Assembly (NCBI RefSeq): GCF_027924405.1
Contig: NZ_AP026978.1
Span: forward strand, 6,820,001-6,884,000
Direction of reading: 5' to 3'
Length of the DNA: 64,000 nucleotides
Source of the DNA: Nocardia sputorum
Lineage (GTDB): Bacteria > Actinomycetota > Actinomycetes > Mycobacteriales > Mycobacteriaceae
In this document: piece after piece, positions 7,229-16,434 of the stretch
Position numbering within the stretch: position 1 is the stretch's first letter
Layout of the letters: each line of letters begins with the position of its first letter
Notes under the pieces: model-generated
The model's database searches: none
What the model saw: only the letters and a program-made list of their open reading frames with translations
What the model was told of the DNA's origin: nothing
Translations under genes and position numbers: made by a program

Positions 7229-10009
7229 ATGGAGATCTTGTCAGTGAATTCGCCCTACGAGCCCTACGGCGATGAGCCACATGGCGGTCGTCCTCCGCAG
7301 AGTTCACGTCCAAGTCCCAACCCGTACCAGAATCCCCGTCCCGGGCCGCCGCCCGGCGCCCGTCCGGGTCAGCCGTCGGGTGGGCGTCCCGTCCCCGGCG
7401 AGCCGCGCGGGCCGCAGCCGCCGCGCCGCCCCGGCCCCCCGCCGAACGGGCGACCGCCGCAGGGCGGCCGTCCGCCCCAGCCGGGCCGTCCGCCGCAGCC
7501 GAACCGCGGCGTGCCCACCGGCGGCGCTTCCGGCCCCCAGCAGACCCAGCGGATCCAGCGGCCCGGCTCGCTGACCGAGGCGGTGGCCGAGCGCGACCGG
7601 CGCGGTCCCAGCACCGGCCCGCGTCCGGCCACCGGTGGGCGTCCCGCGGTGGACCGTGATGGACGTCGCGTTCCCGGCAGCGGCCCGACCACGGGTGAGC
7701 GCAGGCAGGCCGCGGGCGGACCGCCGTCCGGCCCGCCGCCGCGCCGTGGCGGCGGCAACGGCTCCGACGGGCCGGGTCGGCGCCAGCCCGCGCAGAAGAA
7801 GAAGTTCCCGTGGCGGATCGTGCGCCGCACGCTCTACGTCATGATCGCGCTGGCCATCCTGGTGCCCAGCGGCATCTTCCTGGCCGCGTACACCACGGTG
7901 TCGGTGCCGCAACCGGGCGACCTGAAGACCAACCAGGTGGCGACCATTCTCGCCTCCGACGGCACGTCGGTGATCAGTAAAGTCGTCCCGCCGGAAGGCA
8001 ACCGGACCGACGTCACCATCGACCAGATCCCGCCGCACGTGCGCAACGCGGTGATGGCGGCCGAGGACCGGGACTTCTACACCAACCCCGGCTTCTCCAT
8101 CTCCGGCTTCGCGCGTGCGGCCAGGGACAACGTCCTCGGCAAGGAGAGCGCGGGCGGCGGCTCGACGATCACCCAGCAGTACGTGAAGAACGCGCTGGTC
8201 GGTGACGAACGCTCGCTGACCCGCAAGATGCACGAGCTGGTCATCTCGGCCAAGATGGCGCGGCAGTGGAGCAAGGACGAGATCCTCGCCGCGTACCTGA
8301 ACACCATCTACTTCGGTCGCGGCGCGTACGGCATCGACGCGGCGTCCAAGGCGTATTTCGGCAAGCCGGTGCAGGAGCTGACCGTCGCCGAGGGCGCCGT
8401 GCTGGCCGCCACCATCCAGTTGCCGTCCAGCCTCGACCCGGAGAAGAACCCGGAGGGCGCGAAGACCCGCTGGAACTACGTGCTCGACGGCATGGTCTCC
8501 CTCGGCAGCCTGAACACGGCCGAGCGGCAGGGCCTGCAGTACCCGCAGGTGGTCCCGCTCGCGTCGACGCGCGACAAGGAACAGGACTCCGGCCCCGAGG
8601 GCTTGATCAAGACGCAGGTGCTCAAGGAACTCGCCGCGGCGGGCATCAGCGAGCAGCAACTGAACACCTCCGGCCTGCAGATCACCACCACGATCGACCC
8701 GAAGGCCCAGCAGGCGGCCGTGGACGCCGTCAACAAGAACATGGACGGCGAGCCGGAGAACTTGCGCACCGCCGTGGTCTCCGTCGATCCGCGTACCGGC
8801 GCGGTGCGCGCTTACTACGGCGGCAACGACGGCCAGGGCTACGACTTCGCCAACGCGGGTCTGCAGACCGGTTCGTCCTTCAAGGTCATCGGCTTGGCGG
8901 CGAACTTGGAGCAAGGCATCCCGCTCTCGCAGATGTACGACAGCTCACCCATCACCGTGAACGGCATCAAGATCACCAACGTCGAGGGCGAGCAGTGCGG
9001 CATGTGCACCATCGCCGAGGCGCTGAAGCGATCGCTGAACACCAGCTTCTACCGGATGCAGCTGGACATGCAGAACGGTCCACGCAAGATCGCCGACATG
9101 GGGCACAAGCTCGGCATTCCGGAGACCATCCCGGGCGTGGGCAAGACACTCACCGAGCCGGACGGCTCCGGGCCCAACAACGGCATCGTGCTCGGTCAGT
9201 ACCAAGCCCGGCCGCTGGACATGGCGTCCGCCTACGCCACGCTGGCCGCCTCCGGCGTCTATCACGCGCCGCACTTCGTGACGAAGGTCGTGACCGCCGA
9301 TGGGCAGGTGCTGCTCGATCGGGGTGAAGTGGCCGGTGAGCAGCGCGTCTCGGCGGCGGTGGCCGACAACGTCACCGCCGCGATGAAGCCGATCGCCGCC
9401 TACTCCCGCAACCACGGGCTGGCCAACGGACGCGAATCAGCATCGAAGACCGGTACGGCGCAGCTCGGCGATACAGGGGAGAACAAAGACGCCTGGATGG
9501 TCGGCTACACACCCTCGCTGTCGACCGCGGTGTGGGTGGGAACAGAGCAGGGAGACCCCTTGCGGAATGCCAGTGGCGGCATGATCTACGGATCGGGCCT
9601 GCCGTCGGATATCTGGAAGGCCACGATGGACGGTGCGCTGAAGGGCACCACCAACGAGAACTTCCCGAAGCCCGCCCCTATCAAGGGTCAAGCCGGTGTG
9701 CCGGAGTGGTCAGCTCCCTACACACCGCCGTCCACGGTCGATACCCCGCTGCTGCCTCCGGTTGTGGTCGCACCGACGCAGGTGGAGATCCTGCCCGGCA
9801 TCACCATCCCGGTTCCAGGCGTCCAGCCCGCGCCGCAGCAGCAGCGCCCGCAGCAGCAGCGGGAGTCGGACTCGGGCCCGCTGCCCGGCCAGCCGGTGGC
9901 GCCGTCCGACGGCTCGTCGCCGACGGCCACCGGCTCACCGAGACCGGGCAACAGCGGCAACTCGAACAACGAAGGCACGACCGGAACCGCGCCGACACGG
10001 GGCCGGTAG
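7229..10009 (+). CDS. ponA1: bifunctional class A penicillin-binding protein
   Basis: It polymerises and cross-links peptidoglycan. In the 926 residues: a Pro/Gly/Arg-rich cytoplasmic tail (about 1–195), one membrane helix (about 202–224), the GT51 glycosyltransferase domain with catalytic Glu279 in AAEDRDFY and the GGSTITQQYVKN motif, then the transpeptidase with Ser549/Lys552 (SSFK), SLN at 602–604 and KTG at 740–742. A Pro/Gln-rich tail ends the protein. Position between the DUF5318 gene and a GT87-type gene matches mycobacterial ponA1 (Rv0050). An alternative GTG start lies 15 nt downstream. The long cytoplasmic tail is a likely site for phosphorylation or partner binding. Confidence 0.95.
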   Translation: MEILSVNSPYEPYGDEPHGGRPPQSSRPSPNPYQNPRPGPPPGARPGQPSGGRPVPGEPRGPQPPRRPGPPPNGRPPQGGRPPQPGRPPQPNRGVPTGGASGPQQTQRIQRPGSLTEAVAERDRRGPSTGPRPATGGRPAVDRDGRRVPGSGPTTGERRQAAGGPPSGPPPRRGGGNGSDGPGRRQPAQKKKFPWRIVRRTLYVMIALAILVPSGIFLAAYTTVSVPQPGDLKTNQVATILASDGTSVISKVVPPEGNRTDVTIDQIPPHVRNAVMAAEDRDFYTNPGFSISGFARAARDNVLGKESAGGGSTITQQYVKNALVGDERSLTRKMHELVISAKMARQWSKDEILAAYLNTIYFGRGAYGIDAASKAYFGKPVQELTVAEGAVLAATIQLPSSLDPEKNPEGAKTRWNYVLDGMVSLGSLNTAERQGLQYPQVVPLASTRDKEQDSGPEGLIKTQVLKELAAAGISEQQLNTSGLQITTTIDPKAQQAAVDAVNKNMDGEPENLRTAVVSVDPRTGAVRAYYGGNDGQGYDFANAGLQTGSSFKVIGLAANLEQGIPLSQMYDSSPITVNGIKITNVEGEQCGMCTIAEALKRSLNTSFYRMQLDMQNGPRKIADMGHKLGIPETIPGVGKTLTEPDGSGPNNGIVLGQYQARPLDMASAYATLAASGVYHAPHFVTKVVTADGQVLLDRGEVAGEQRVSAAVADNVTAAMKPIAAYSRNHGLANGRESASKTGTAQLGDTGENKDAWMVGYTPSLSTAVWVGTEQGDPLRNASGGMIYGSGLPSDIWKATMDGALKGTTNENFPKPAPIKGQAGVPEWSAPYTPPSTVDTPLLPPVVVAPTQVEILPGITIPVPGVQPAPQQQRPQQQRESDSGPLPGQPVAPSDGSSPTATGSPRPGNSGNSNNEGTTGTAPTRGR

Positions 10010-10021
10010 TTCACTGTCACG

Positions 10022-10059
10022 CAGGCCGGGGCCGACCGCATCAGGTCGGTCCCGGCCTG
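10022..10059. terminator. hairpin terminator after ponA1
   Basis: Sixteen bases (10022–10037, CAGGCCGGGGCCGACC) pair with 10044–10059 with a single G·U, around a 6-nt loop. It begins 13 bp after the stop codon. Confidence 0.8.
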
Positions 10060-10147
10060 TGTCGTATTCGAAGCTCCGCGGCTGTGCACGGAAGGCACGC
10101 GTGGAGGGTGTGGACGACTCGATCCCGACCGTCGGCCGCACTCCGGG

Positions 10148-10161
10148 TAGCCTCGGGATCC
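10148..10161 (+). promoter_or_regulatory. leaderless promoter of the GT87-type gene
   Basis: TAGCCT (10148–10153) lies 8 nt before the GTG at 10162. This decides the start: all longer in-frame versions would read through the ponA1 tail and its terminator. Confidence 0.6.
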
Positions 10162-11892
10162 GTGACCGATCAGCAGCTGGTGGAGCCACGGAGGAATGGG
10201 AGGGCACCGCTGTCGGACCAGGTGAAGCCCGGTGGGGCGTACTACGCGGCCCCGGCTCCGCTCGCATCCGATCTCCGATCCGCGGACGCCCGAGACCGGC
10301 CGAGTCGCAACGATTCCCTCGCCGCGCAACTGTCCACGGTGATCGGCGGGCCGGTCGGTGATCACGCGCTGATCGGGCGCGTGCGGTTCTGGACGCCCAT
10401 GCGGGTGCTGCTGGCGTTCACGGTGGTGTTCCTGGCACTGGGCTGGTTCGGCAAAGCAGGTTGCATCCAGCAGACCAACGGCGCGGATGGCCCGACGCTC
10501 GACTGGAACAACGGCCGGCAGTACGTGGCGATGTGCTACTCGGACACCGTCCCGCTCTATGGCGCGGAAAGACTGAACGAAGGCGCCTTCCCGTACAAGA
10601 AGCAGTGGACCGAGCAGACTCCCGACGGTGGCCGGGAGACGCGATACATGGAGTATCCGGTGCTCTCGGGCCTGTACCAGTACCTCGCGATGCGGATCGC
10701 GAAGAGCTGGGACGTCGCGCCACTGCCCGGTGCGCTGCAGGTGGTGATCTACTTCAATGTCGTCGCGTTCGGTCTGGCGATCGCCTGGCTGATCACCGTC
10801 TGGGCGTCGGCCCTGCTGTCCGGCCGCCGGATCTGGGACGCGGCGCTGATCGCCTGTTCACCGCTGGTGATCGTGCACGCGTTCACCAATTTCGACGCGC
10901 TCGCGACGGCCTTCGCCGCGACCGGCCTGCTGGCCTGGGCACGGCGCAAACCGGTGGTCGCGGGCGTGCTGCTCGGTCTGGGCGGAGCCGCGAAACTGTA
11001 TCCGCTGCTGCTGCTCGGCCCCATCGTCGTGCTGTGCCTGCGTACCGAGACGATGCAGCGCACGCCGCGCACCCACCTCGGCCTACGGATCCGCGACATC
11101 GACGGCCGGCACACCTTCCTGGCGTGGGTGCGTGAGACGCCCTACCGCATCCAGTTCCTCAGCGCCCGTCCGCTCGGCGCCGCGTCCGTCACGGTGTGCG
11201 CCACGCTGGCCACCTGGCTGGCGGTCAACCTGCCGATCGCCGCGCTGTTCCCGAACGGCTGGCGAGAATTCTTCCGGCTGAACACCACCCGGCACGCCGA
11301 CCCGGACTCCATCTACAACGTGATCTCGTCGTTCACCGGCTGGCCCGGTTTCGACGGCGTGCTGACCCACGGGGAGCAGCCCGCCATCCTGAACGCCGTC
11401 TCGCTGCTGGCGTTCGTCGCGGCATGCGCGGCGATCGCCTACATCGGCCTCACCGCACCGCGGCGGCCGCGGCTGGCACAACTGTGCTTCCTCGTGGTCG
11501 CGGCGTTCCTGCTGACGAACAAGGTGTGGAGTCCGCAGTACTCGCTGTGGCTGGTGCCGCTCGCCGTCCTGGCACTTCCGCACCGTCGCATCCTGCTGGC
11601 CTGGATGACCATCGACGCCCTGGTCTGGGTCCCGCGCATGTTCTACTACCTCGGTCTGGACCGCAAGGGCCTGCCCGAACAGTGGTTCACCGGCACCGTC
11701 GCACTGCGCGACCTGGCGGTGCTCGGACTGTGTGCCGTGATCGTGCGGCAGATCTATCGCCCGGAGGAGGACCTGGTGCGGCGCGACTTCGTCGACGACC
11801 CGGTCGGCGGGATCGTCGACCGCATGCCGGACCCGCTGCTGGCCTGGCTGCCGGAGCCGCTGCGACCGCGACCGGCGGTCGCCCGCGGCTGA
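10162..11892 (+). CDS. GT87-type polytopic membrane glycosyltransferase (Rv0051-like)
   Basis: A 576-residue membrane protein with a cytoplasmic N-terminus of about 75 residues and some 10–12 hydrophobic segments. Conserved stretches include YMEYPVLSGLYQYLAM, LLGLGGAAKLYPLLLLGPIV and NKVWSPQYSLWLVPLAVL, which are typical of the GT87/GT-C family that uses polyprenyl-phosphate mannose. The acidic motif of the first external loop is less clear. Mycobacteria carry a homologue directly after ponA1 (Rv0051). A shorter paralogue lies at 32213–33601 on the other strand. The sugar acceptor is unknown. Confidence 0.85.
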   Translation: MTDQQLVEPRRNGRAPLSDQVKPGGAYYAAPAPLASDLRSADARDRPSRNDSLAAQLSTVIGGPVGDHALIGRVRFWTPMRVLLAFTVVFLALGWFGKAGCIQQTNGADGPTLDWNNGRQYVAMCYSDTVPLYGAERLNEGAFPYKKQWTEQTPDGGRETRYMEYPVLSGLYQYLAMRIAKSWDVAPLPGALQVVIYFNVVAFGLAIAWLITVWASALLSGRRIWDAALIACSPLVIVHAFTNFDALATAFAATGLLAWARRKPVVAGVLLGLGGAAKLYPLLLLGPIVVLCLRTETMQRTPRTHLGLRIRDIDGRHTFLAWVRETPYRIQFLSARPLGAASVTVCATLATWLAVNLPIAALFPNGWREFFRLNTTRHADPDSIYNVISSFTGWPGFDGVLTHGEQPAILNAVSLLAFVAACAAIAYIGLTAPRRPRLAQLCFLVVAAFLLTNKVWSPQYSLWLVPLAVLALPHRRILLAWMTIDALVWVPRMFYYLGLDRKGLPEQWFTGTVALRDLAVLGLCAVIVRQIYRPEEDLVRRDFVDDPVGGIVDRMPDPLLAWLPEPLRPRPAVARG

Positions 11893-11913
11893 TCCGGCCG
11901 CCGGCTCAGACGC

Positions 11914-13482
11914 TCACCTGGTGCGCAAGAAACGCGCCTGCCGTTCCGGTTCCTGCGGCAGCATGTCCAGATCCAGCTGCCAGGCGCTACCGGTCCACGG
12001 ATCGAACAGTGGCGTGCCGTCGACGGTCGGCAGGTGGCGGCACGACTGCGACAGCATCGCCACGGTGGTGTCGGCCGAATCGGATTCGTTCGCGCCGACG
12101 ATCACGATGGACAGTCCGATCAGCTCGCCCCGCGTGATCAACGCGCCGATCCGCTGGGCGTCCGAACTCTGGTAGCCGTGCGGGAAATCCGCCGCCAACA
12201 GCACCCGATGCTCGGCGGGTGGCGTGAAGGCGCCACTCGTGTAGGCCAATTCGGCGAGTTCGGCCGCGTCGACCAACGCCTGCAGCCGCGCCGAGATCTC
12301 GGCGTGGTCGGTGATCGGAGGACCGTTCAGCACGGGAGCGAGCAGGCCGGTGAAGCCGCTGAACGCGTCGGTGAGATCGATGATGTCCACCAATGTCCGC
12401 CGTTGCGGCGCCGTGGCGAGCAGCCGCGCCAGCAGGGCGCCCACAACGGGCGCGACCGCGCGGGTCGATTCGGCATCGATCCACAGCGGCCGGTTCAGCG
12501 GCACCGGAACGCAATACGGGATGCGCAGCGTTCCCCGGTCGAGGGCGTACAGCTCGCCGAGCCGGATGCCGTCGCTCGGCGCGGGCGGCTTGTCCCAAGC
12601 CGGCGAGTCCCACGACGCCAAGGCGGGCGGCAGCACCCGGTCGGCCTCGGCGAGTTCGCCCCTCAGCTGTTCGGCGTCGCGCTCGTGGTTGTGCTCGGCG
12701 GTGCCGACGAGTTCGTCGTGCCGTTGCTGCGCGACGCGACGCGCCTGCTCGGCTTCGGGAGTGTTCCTGGTCGCGGGATCGGAGACGGCGAGCGACAGTT
12801 CGTTGTCCAGCCGCTTGGCCGCGTACTCCCGCGCCGAGACCAGCGCGGCGGCCGACCGCGCGGCGTCCTCGAACACCATCCACAGCCGCTCCAAGCCGTG
12901 ACCGACCTCCAGCGGCGCACCGGCGGCGGCGATCTGCGCGTCACCGGCCAGTGGGCCGGCCATGGTGTGCGTGCCGGGCTGCCCCGACTCCGTGGAGGAA
13001 CCGTCGACCTCGACGCCGTGCGCCGTGAGCAGCACGGCCAGCCCGCCCGCGTAGCCTTGGCCCACCGCGCGCAGCTTCCAGGCCGGGCCGCGCCGGTACA
13101 CCTCCAGACAGATCAGCGCCGTCTCACCGGACGACGGCGTGATCGCGAACTCCGCGGTCACGCCGCCGTTCTCGGACAACGTGGCGGTGACCGGCCCGAG
13201 GCCGTCCGCCCGCGCGGGGGCGGACGGGTCGGCGCTCACCACCAGCAGCACGGCCTTCGCGTCGGCGCGTACCTCGGTGAGCGTGATCGTGACCCCGTCG
13301 GCGGCCAGGGCCACCCCCGGCGCGGCGGGCTGGTTGTAGAAGACGAAATCGTCGCTGGAGAAAACCTTCAGGTTCTCGGCGACCACCAGCGCGGAAACAT
13401 CGAGGGCAGCCTCGGCTTTCGCGCTGAAACGAACGACCTCACCGGTCAATGGGATGTTCTGACCGGCCTGCAGTTGTATCAC
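11914..13482 (-). CDS. TerD-domain protein fused to an FtsK-like segment lacking Walker A
   Basis: The 522-residue protein opens with a divergent TerD beta-sandwich (about 1–165, ending VGQGYAGGLAVLLTAHGV). A helical, charged segment follows (about 200–280, probable coiled coil). The C-terminal part contains PLWIDAEST, LLARLLATAPQRRTLVDIIDL and LLAADFPHGY, which resemble the inactive half of FtsK/SpoIIIE-like translocases. No GxxGxGK[ST] loop is present and the protein ends where an active half would begin. TerD proteins bind calcium, but the acidic residues seen in the 28-kb TerD are not obvious here. GTG start; it lies 27 bp after the next TerD gene and is co-transcribed with it. Role inferred: scaffold in the Ter stress system. 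Confidence 0.75.
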   Translation of the reverse strand: MIQLQAGQNIPLTGEVVRFSAKAEAALDVSALVVAENLKVFSSDDFVFYNQPAAPGVALAADGVTITLTEVRADAKAVLLVVSADPSAPARADGLGPVTATLSENGGVTAEFAITPSSGETALICLEVYRRGPAWKLRAVGQGYAGGLAVLLTAHGVEVDGSSTESGQPGTHTMAGPLAGDAQIAAAGAPLEVGHGLERLWMVFEDAARSAAALVSAREYAAKRLDNELSLAVSDPATRNTPEAEQARRVAQQRHDELVGTAEHNHERDAEQLRGELAEADRVLPPALASWDSPAWDKPPAPSDGIRLGELYALDRGTLRIPYCVPVPLNRPLWIDAESTRAVAPVVGALLARLLATAPQRRTLVDIIDLTDAFSGFTGLLAPVLNGPPITDHAEISARLQALVDAAELAELAYTSGAFTPPAEHRVLLAADFPHGYQSSDAQRIGALITRGELIGLSIVIVGANESDSADTTVAMLSQSCRHLPTVDGTPLFDPWTGSAWQLDLDMLPQEPERQARFLRTR

Positions 13483-13509
13483 CGTATCCGCCCCGCTGTC
13501 CGCCGCCGG

Positions 13510-14916
13510 TCAACCGTTGACGAGGAACCGGCCGAGCTGCGGCACCGCCTCACCCGGATGCTTGGCCTGGAAGCCCTCACCGAGCGCCTGCAGTTTCCAG
13601 TCGTTGCCCACCCGGTACAGCTTCGACATCGCCATCGCGGTGAACGGCATGCCCCCGGCGAGGGTGTACCTGGCCAGTTCGCCGTTGTTCGTCCCGTCGA
13701 CCAAGCGGCAGAACGCGTTCTGCACCTGCTCGAAAGTGTGGCCCTTGTAGGAGGTGACGATGAACACCAGCGTCGTGATGTGCGCCGGGACGCGGGTCAG
13801 GTCGACCAGGATCATCTCGTCGTCGCCCTCGCCCTCGCCGGTGAGGTTGTCGCCCTGGTGGCGGATCGAGCCGTCCTTGGAGGTCAGCTGGCCGTAGTAG
13901 GCGACGTCGACCGGGTTCATGTCGGCGAACATGATGACCGACGCGTCGAGGTCGATGTCGACCGTGCGGTTGCCGAACATACCGCGGCTGCGCACCGGAT
14001 CCCAGCCGAGACCCATCTTGACGAAGGTCAGCGCGGCGCCTTCCTTACGCAACGTGACCCGCTGGCCCTTGACCAGGCTGACCGGTCGGTCCTTACTCAG
14101 GCTGACTTCCGCGGGTTGTTGCGGCTGCTGCTGCGGCGGCTGGCCGGGCTGCTGGTAACCGGGACCGGGCGGCGGCGGGTAACCAGGGCCGGGAGGCGGG
14201 TAACCAGGACCGCCCTGCGGCGGCTGGCCGGGGCCGGGCGGCGGGTAGCCGGGACCAGGGGGCGGGTAACCGGGACCGGGCGGCGCGTACTGCGGCGACT
14301 GCTGCTGGGTCGGGTACGCCGGGGTGGTCGGCGGCGGGTAGTTCGGCGGCTGCTGGACCGGCTGCTGCGGAGGCGGCGGGGCCTGGGCCGCCTGGGCCGC
14401 CTGGGCAGGAGCGTCGTCGACCGTCACACCGTGATCGGTGACCAGCGCGGCGAAACCGCCGGCGTACCCCTGTCCGACCGCGCGCACCTTCCACGCGCCC
14501 TGGCGGCGGTAGAGCTCGAGCGCGATCACGATCGACTCGGTGTTCAGTCCTTCGATCCGGTACTCGTACAACTGGTTACCGGCCGCGTCCGACACGATCG
14601 CGGTGGGGGCGGGGAACTGGCCGAAGTTGCTGTTCGCGTCGTCCAGCGTGATCACCGCGCGAATCTGATCGATGTCGGCGGGCACCGCGTGCAACGACAC
14701 CGCCAGCGACGCGGGCTGTCCCGCGGGGGCGGGCTGCAGGTTGACGCCGGGACCGCTGGGCTGGTTGAAGAAGACGAAGTCGGCGTCGGAACGGACCTTG
14801 CCCCGCTCGGTGACCAGTAGTGCCGACAGATCCGCCGGAGCCGAGAGCTGGACGGAAATCACCACGTCGTTGGTGGCCAGCGGACCGTTCTGGCCCTTGG
14901 CGAGTGTTGCGGACAA
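13510..14916 (-). CDS. double TerD-domain protein with Pro/Gly/Tyr-rich linker
   Basis: A 468-residue protein with a divergent TerD domain (about 1–170), a low-complexity linker of repeated PPGPGYP units (about 180–290) and a canonical TerD domain that keeps the calcium-site patterns IDLDASV and [13 protein letters not shown]. The start is a TTG at 14914–14916: GAAGGG lies just upstream and a TAGAGT box (14957–14952) gives a leader of about 28 nt, while longer versions would start upstream of that promoter. The first domain is related to the TerD part of the downstream fusion protein. It faces the AIM24 genes across a divergent promoter. Confidence 0.8.
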   Translation of the reverse strand: MSATLAKGQNGPLATNDVVISVQLSAPADLSALLVTERGKVRSDADFVFFNQPSGPGVNLQPAPAGQPASLAVSLHAVPADIDQIRAVITLDDANSNFGQFPAPTAIVSDAAGNQLYEYRIEGLNTESIVIALELYRRQGAWKVRAVGQGYAGGFAALVTDHGVTVDDAPAQAAQAAQAPPPPQQPVQQPPNYPPPTTPAYPTQQQSPQYAPPGPGYPPPGPGYPPPGPGQPPQGGPGYPPPGPGYPPPPGPGYQQPGQPPQQQPQQPAEVSLSKDRPVSLVKGQRVTLRKEGAALTFVKMGLGWDPVRSRGMFGNRTVDIDLDASVIMFADMNPVDVAYYGQLTSKDGSIRHQGDNLTGEGEGDDEMILVDLTRVPAHITTLVFIVTSYKGHTFEQVQNAFCRLVDGTNNGELARYTLAGGMPFTAMAMSKLYRVGNDWKLQALGEGFQAKHPGEAVPQLGRFLVNG

Positions 14917-15043
14917 GTTCGACCCTTCGCTTGTCGGTGCGTTCGCCTGACACTCTACGAGAAACGCGTTGCGCGCCGCTCGTACTGAACGGCCGCGCTG
15001 GCCCGACACCCGAGAAAGCATCGGTTAGGGTGACGGCACGCAG
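14917..15043. promoter_or_regulatory. divergent promoter between the TerD and AIM24 operons
   Basis: TAGAGT on the minus strand (14957–14952) serves the TerD pair; TAGGGT on the plus strand (15026–15031) serves the AIM24 genes, 12 nt before the ATG at 15044. Sharing one promoter region suggests the two halves of the module are switched together (inference). Confidence 0.55.
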
Positions 15044-15721
15044 ATGGAATACGGCGGTCACACCGTGTTCCCGATCCAGACGGCAGGCAAACATCGCATG
15101 GCGCAATTGTTCGAGCAATCGAAGAAGGTGATCGAAGCTCACCTGGCCGGGACCAGCCTCCGCGCGATCTCCGGTTCGATGATCGCCTACGAAGGAAACG
15201 TTCAGTTCAAAGCGGCCGGTTTCGGCGGGGGCGACGGCGTGCTCGCCGGGCTGAAGCGCCGGGCCACGGGTGAGAAACTGTCGCTGATGGAATGCGCCGG
15301 GCACGGCCGGGTGTTCTTCGCGGTCAACGGCCAGCACGTGACCGTGGTGAACCTGAACAACGAGACGCTGCAGGTGGAGTCGCAACAGTTGCTCGCCTTC
15401 GCCGGAAACCTGCGCACCGACGTACGCTTCGCCGGGTTGCGCGGTGCGTCCACCGGGCAGGGCCTGTTCACCACGACCGTCTCCGGCCAAGGTCAGGTCG
15501 CGCTGCTCTCGGCCGGCGGCCCGCTCATCCACCTGGAGGTTTCCCCGCAGTATCCGCTGGTGGTGGATCCGGACGCGTTCGTCGCGGCGCGCGGGAACCT
15601 CAACCAGTCCTTCGTCACCGACGTGTCGTGGCGCAGTTTCGTCGGCCAGGACGCGGGCGAGGCGTTTTCGCTGCGCTGGGACGGCCAGGGCGTGGTGTCG
15701 ATCCAACCGGCGGAACGGTAG
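15044..15721 (+). CDS. AIM24-family beta-helix protein, first copy
   Basis: A 225-residue AIM24 (TIM-beta/tryptophan-RNA-binding attenuator-like fold) protein. Features are AISGSMIAYEG near residue 45, a central AGHGRVFFAV and a closing WDGQGVVSIQPAER strand. AIM24 proteins have no known enzyme activity and are repeatedly found beside TerD genes in actinobacteria. An alternative start, ATG 15098 (MAQLFEQSKK), fits the family N-terminus equally well; the upstream ATG was kept because the -10 box lies just ahead. First of three adjacent copies. Confidence 0.82.
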   Translation: MEYGGHTVFPIQTAGKHRMAQLFEQSKKVIEAHLAGTSLRAISGSMIAYEGNVQFKAAGFGGGDGVLAGLKRRATGEKLSLMECAGHGRVFFAVNGQHVTVVNLNNETLQVESQQLLAFAGNLRTDVRFAGLRGASTGQGLFTTTVSGQGQVALLSAGGPLIHLEVSPQYPLVVDPDAFVAARGNLNQSFVTDVSWRSFVGQDAGEAFSLRWDGQGVVSIQPAER

Positions 15722-15728
15722 GCGAGCT

Positions 15729-16427
15729 GTGTTCGAGAAGGTCAACGGCAAGGTCGTCAAGGTCGATGTCGGCGTGGCGGGCGGGGTGGTCGCTCGCAAC
15801 GGCGCGATGCTGTTCTATACGGGCGCTGTGTCTTTCGCGCCGCATCAGATCCCGGGTGCCCAGGGCATGGGCGGCATGGGCGGGCTGATGGGTCTCGCGG
15901 GCCGCGCGATGGCGGGTGAGCACGAGCGCACGATGCTCGCGCAGGGCAACGGCGTGGTCCATTACGGATTCGCCGGCCTGGAGGTCCACGTGGTGCACCT
16001 GCAGCCGGGTGCGACGCTGCGCGTCGAGGCATCGCGGCTGCTGGCCAACACCGCCGGGTTGCAGAGTTCGGTGGTCTCCGTCATGAGTTCGGGCGGCGGG
16101 GGCGGGGGCGGCGGTCTGATGGGCGCGCTGCGCGGCGCGGCCTCGGGCGCGTTGACCGGCCAAGGCATGTTCACCACCCAGCTGTCCGGGCACGGCGCCG
16201 CGGTGCTGCTCGGCCACGGCGGATTCCTGGAACTGCAAGTGGGCGGGCCGAATCCGATCGTGGTCGACCCGCAAGCCTTCGTCGCCGCCTACGGCAACGT
16301 GCAGACCGAGCTCAAGTCGGCGTTGAGCTGGCGCGACGCCGTCGGCCGTGGCTCCGGGGAGGCGATGCAGTTGCATTGCGTCGGGCAGGGCGTCGTCTAC
16401 GTGCAGGCCTCCGAAGAGAAGTTGTGA
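15729..16427 (+). CDS. AIM24-family protein, second copy
   Basis: A 232-residue AIM24 protein with GTG start, 7 bp after the previous gene. The core is ARNGAMLFYTGAVSF, then a Gly/Met-rich loop, LAQGNGVVHYGF and an eight-glycine run near residue 125. It ends HCVGQGVVYVQASEEKL, matching the last strand of the other copies. The glycine-rich loops are insertions absent from the first copy. Same operon; likely assembles with its neighbours into a hetero-oligomer (inference). Confidence 0.82.
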   Translation: MFEKVNGKVVKVDVGVAGGVVARNGAMLFYTGAVSFAPHQIPGAQGMGGMGGLMGLAGRAMAGEHERTMLAQGNGVVHYGFAGLEVHVVHLQPGATLRVEASRLLANTAGLQSSVVSVMSSGGGGGGGGLMGALRGAASGALTGQGMFTTQLSGHGAAVLLGHGGFLELQVGGPNPIVVDPQAFVAAYGNVQTELKSALSWRDAVGRGSGEAMQLHCVGQGVVYVQASEEKL

Positions 16428-16434
16428 GCAGGGT

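Noticed and set aside
14159..14340. Short tandem repeats that might look like a CRISPR array or VNTR
   Set aside because: They encode in-frame PPGPGYP repeats of the TerD linker; units are unequal and have no spacers.
12034..14820. Long plus-strand open frame opposite the two TerD genes (also 2932–4113 and the minus-strand frame 7304–8914)
   Set aside because: Arg/His/Val-rich translations with no family features, antisense to clear genes; typical of GC-rich DNA.
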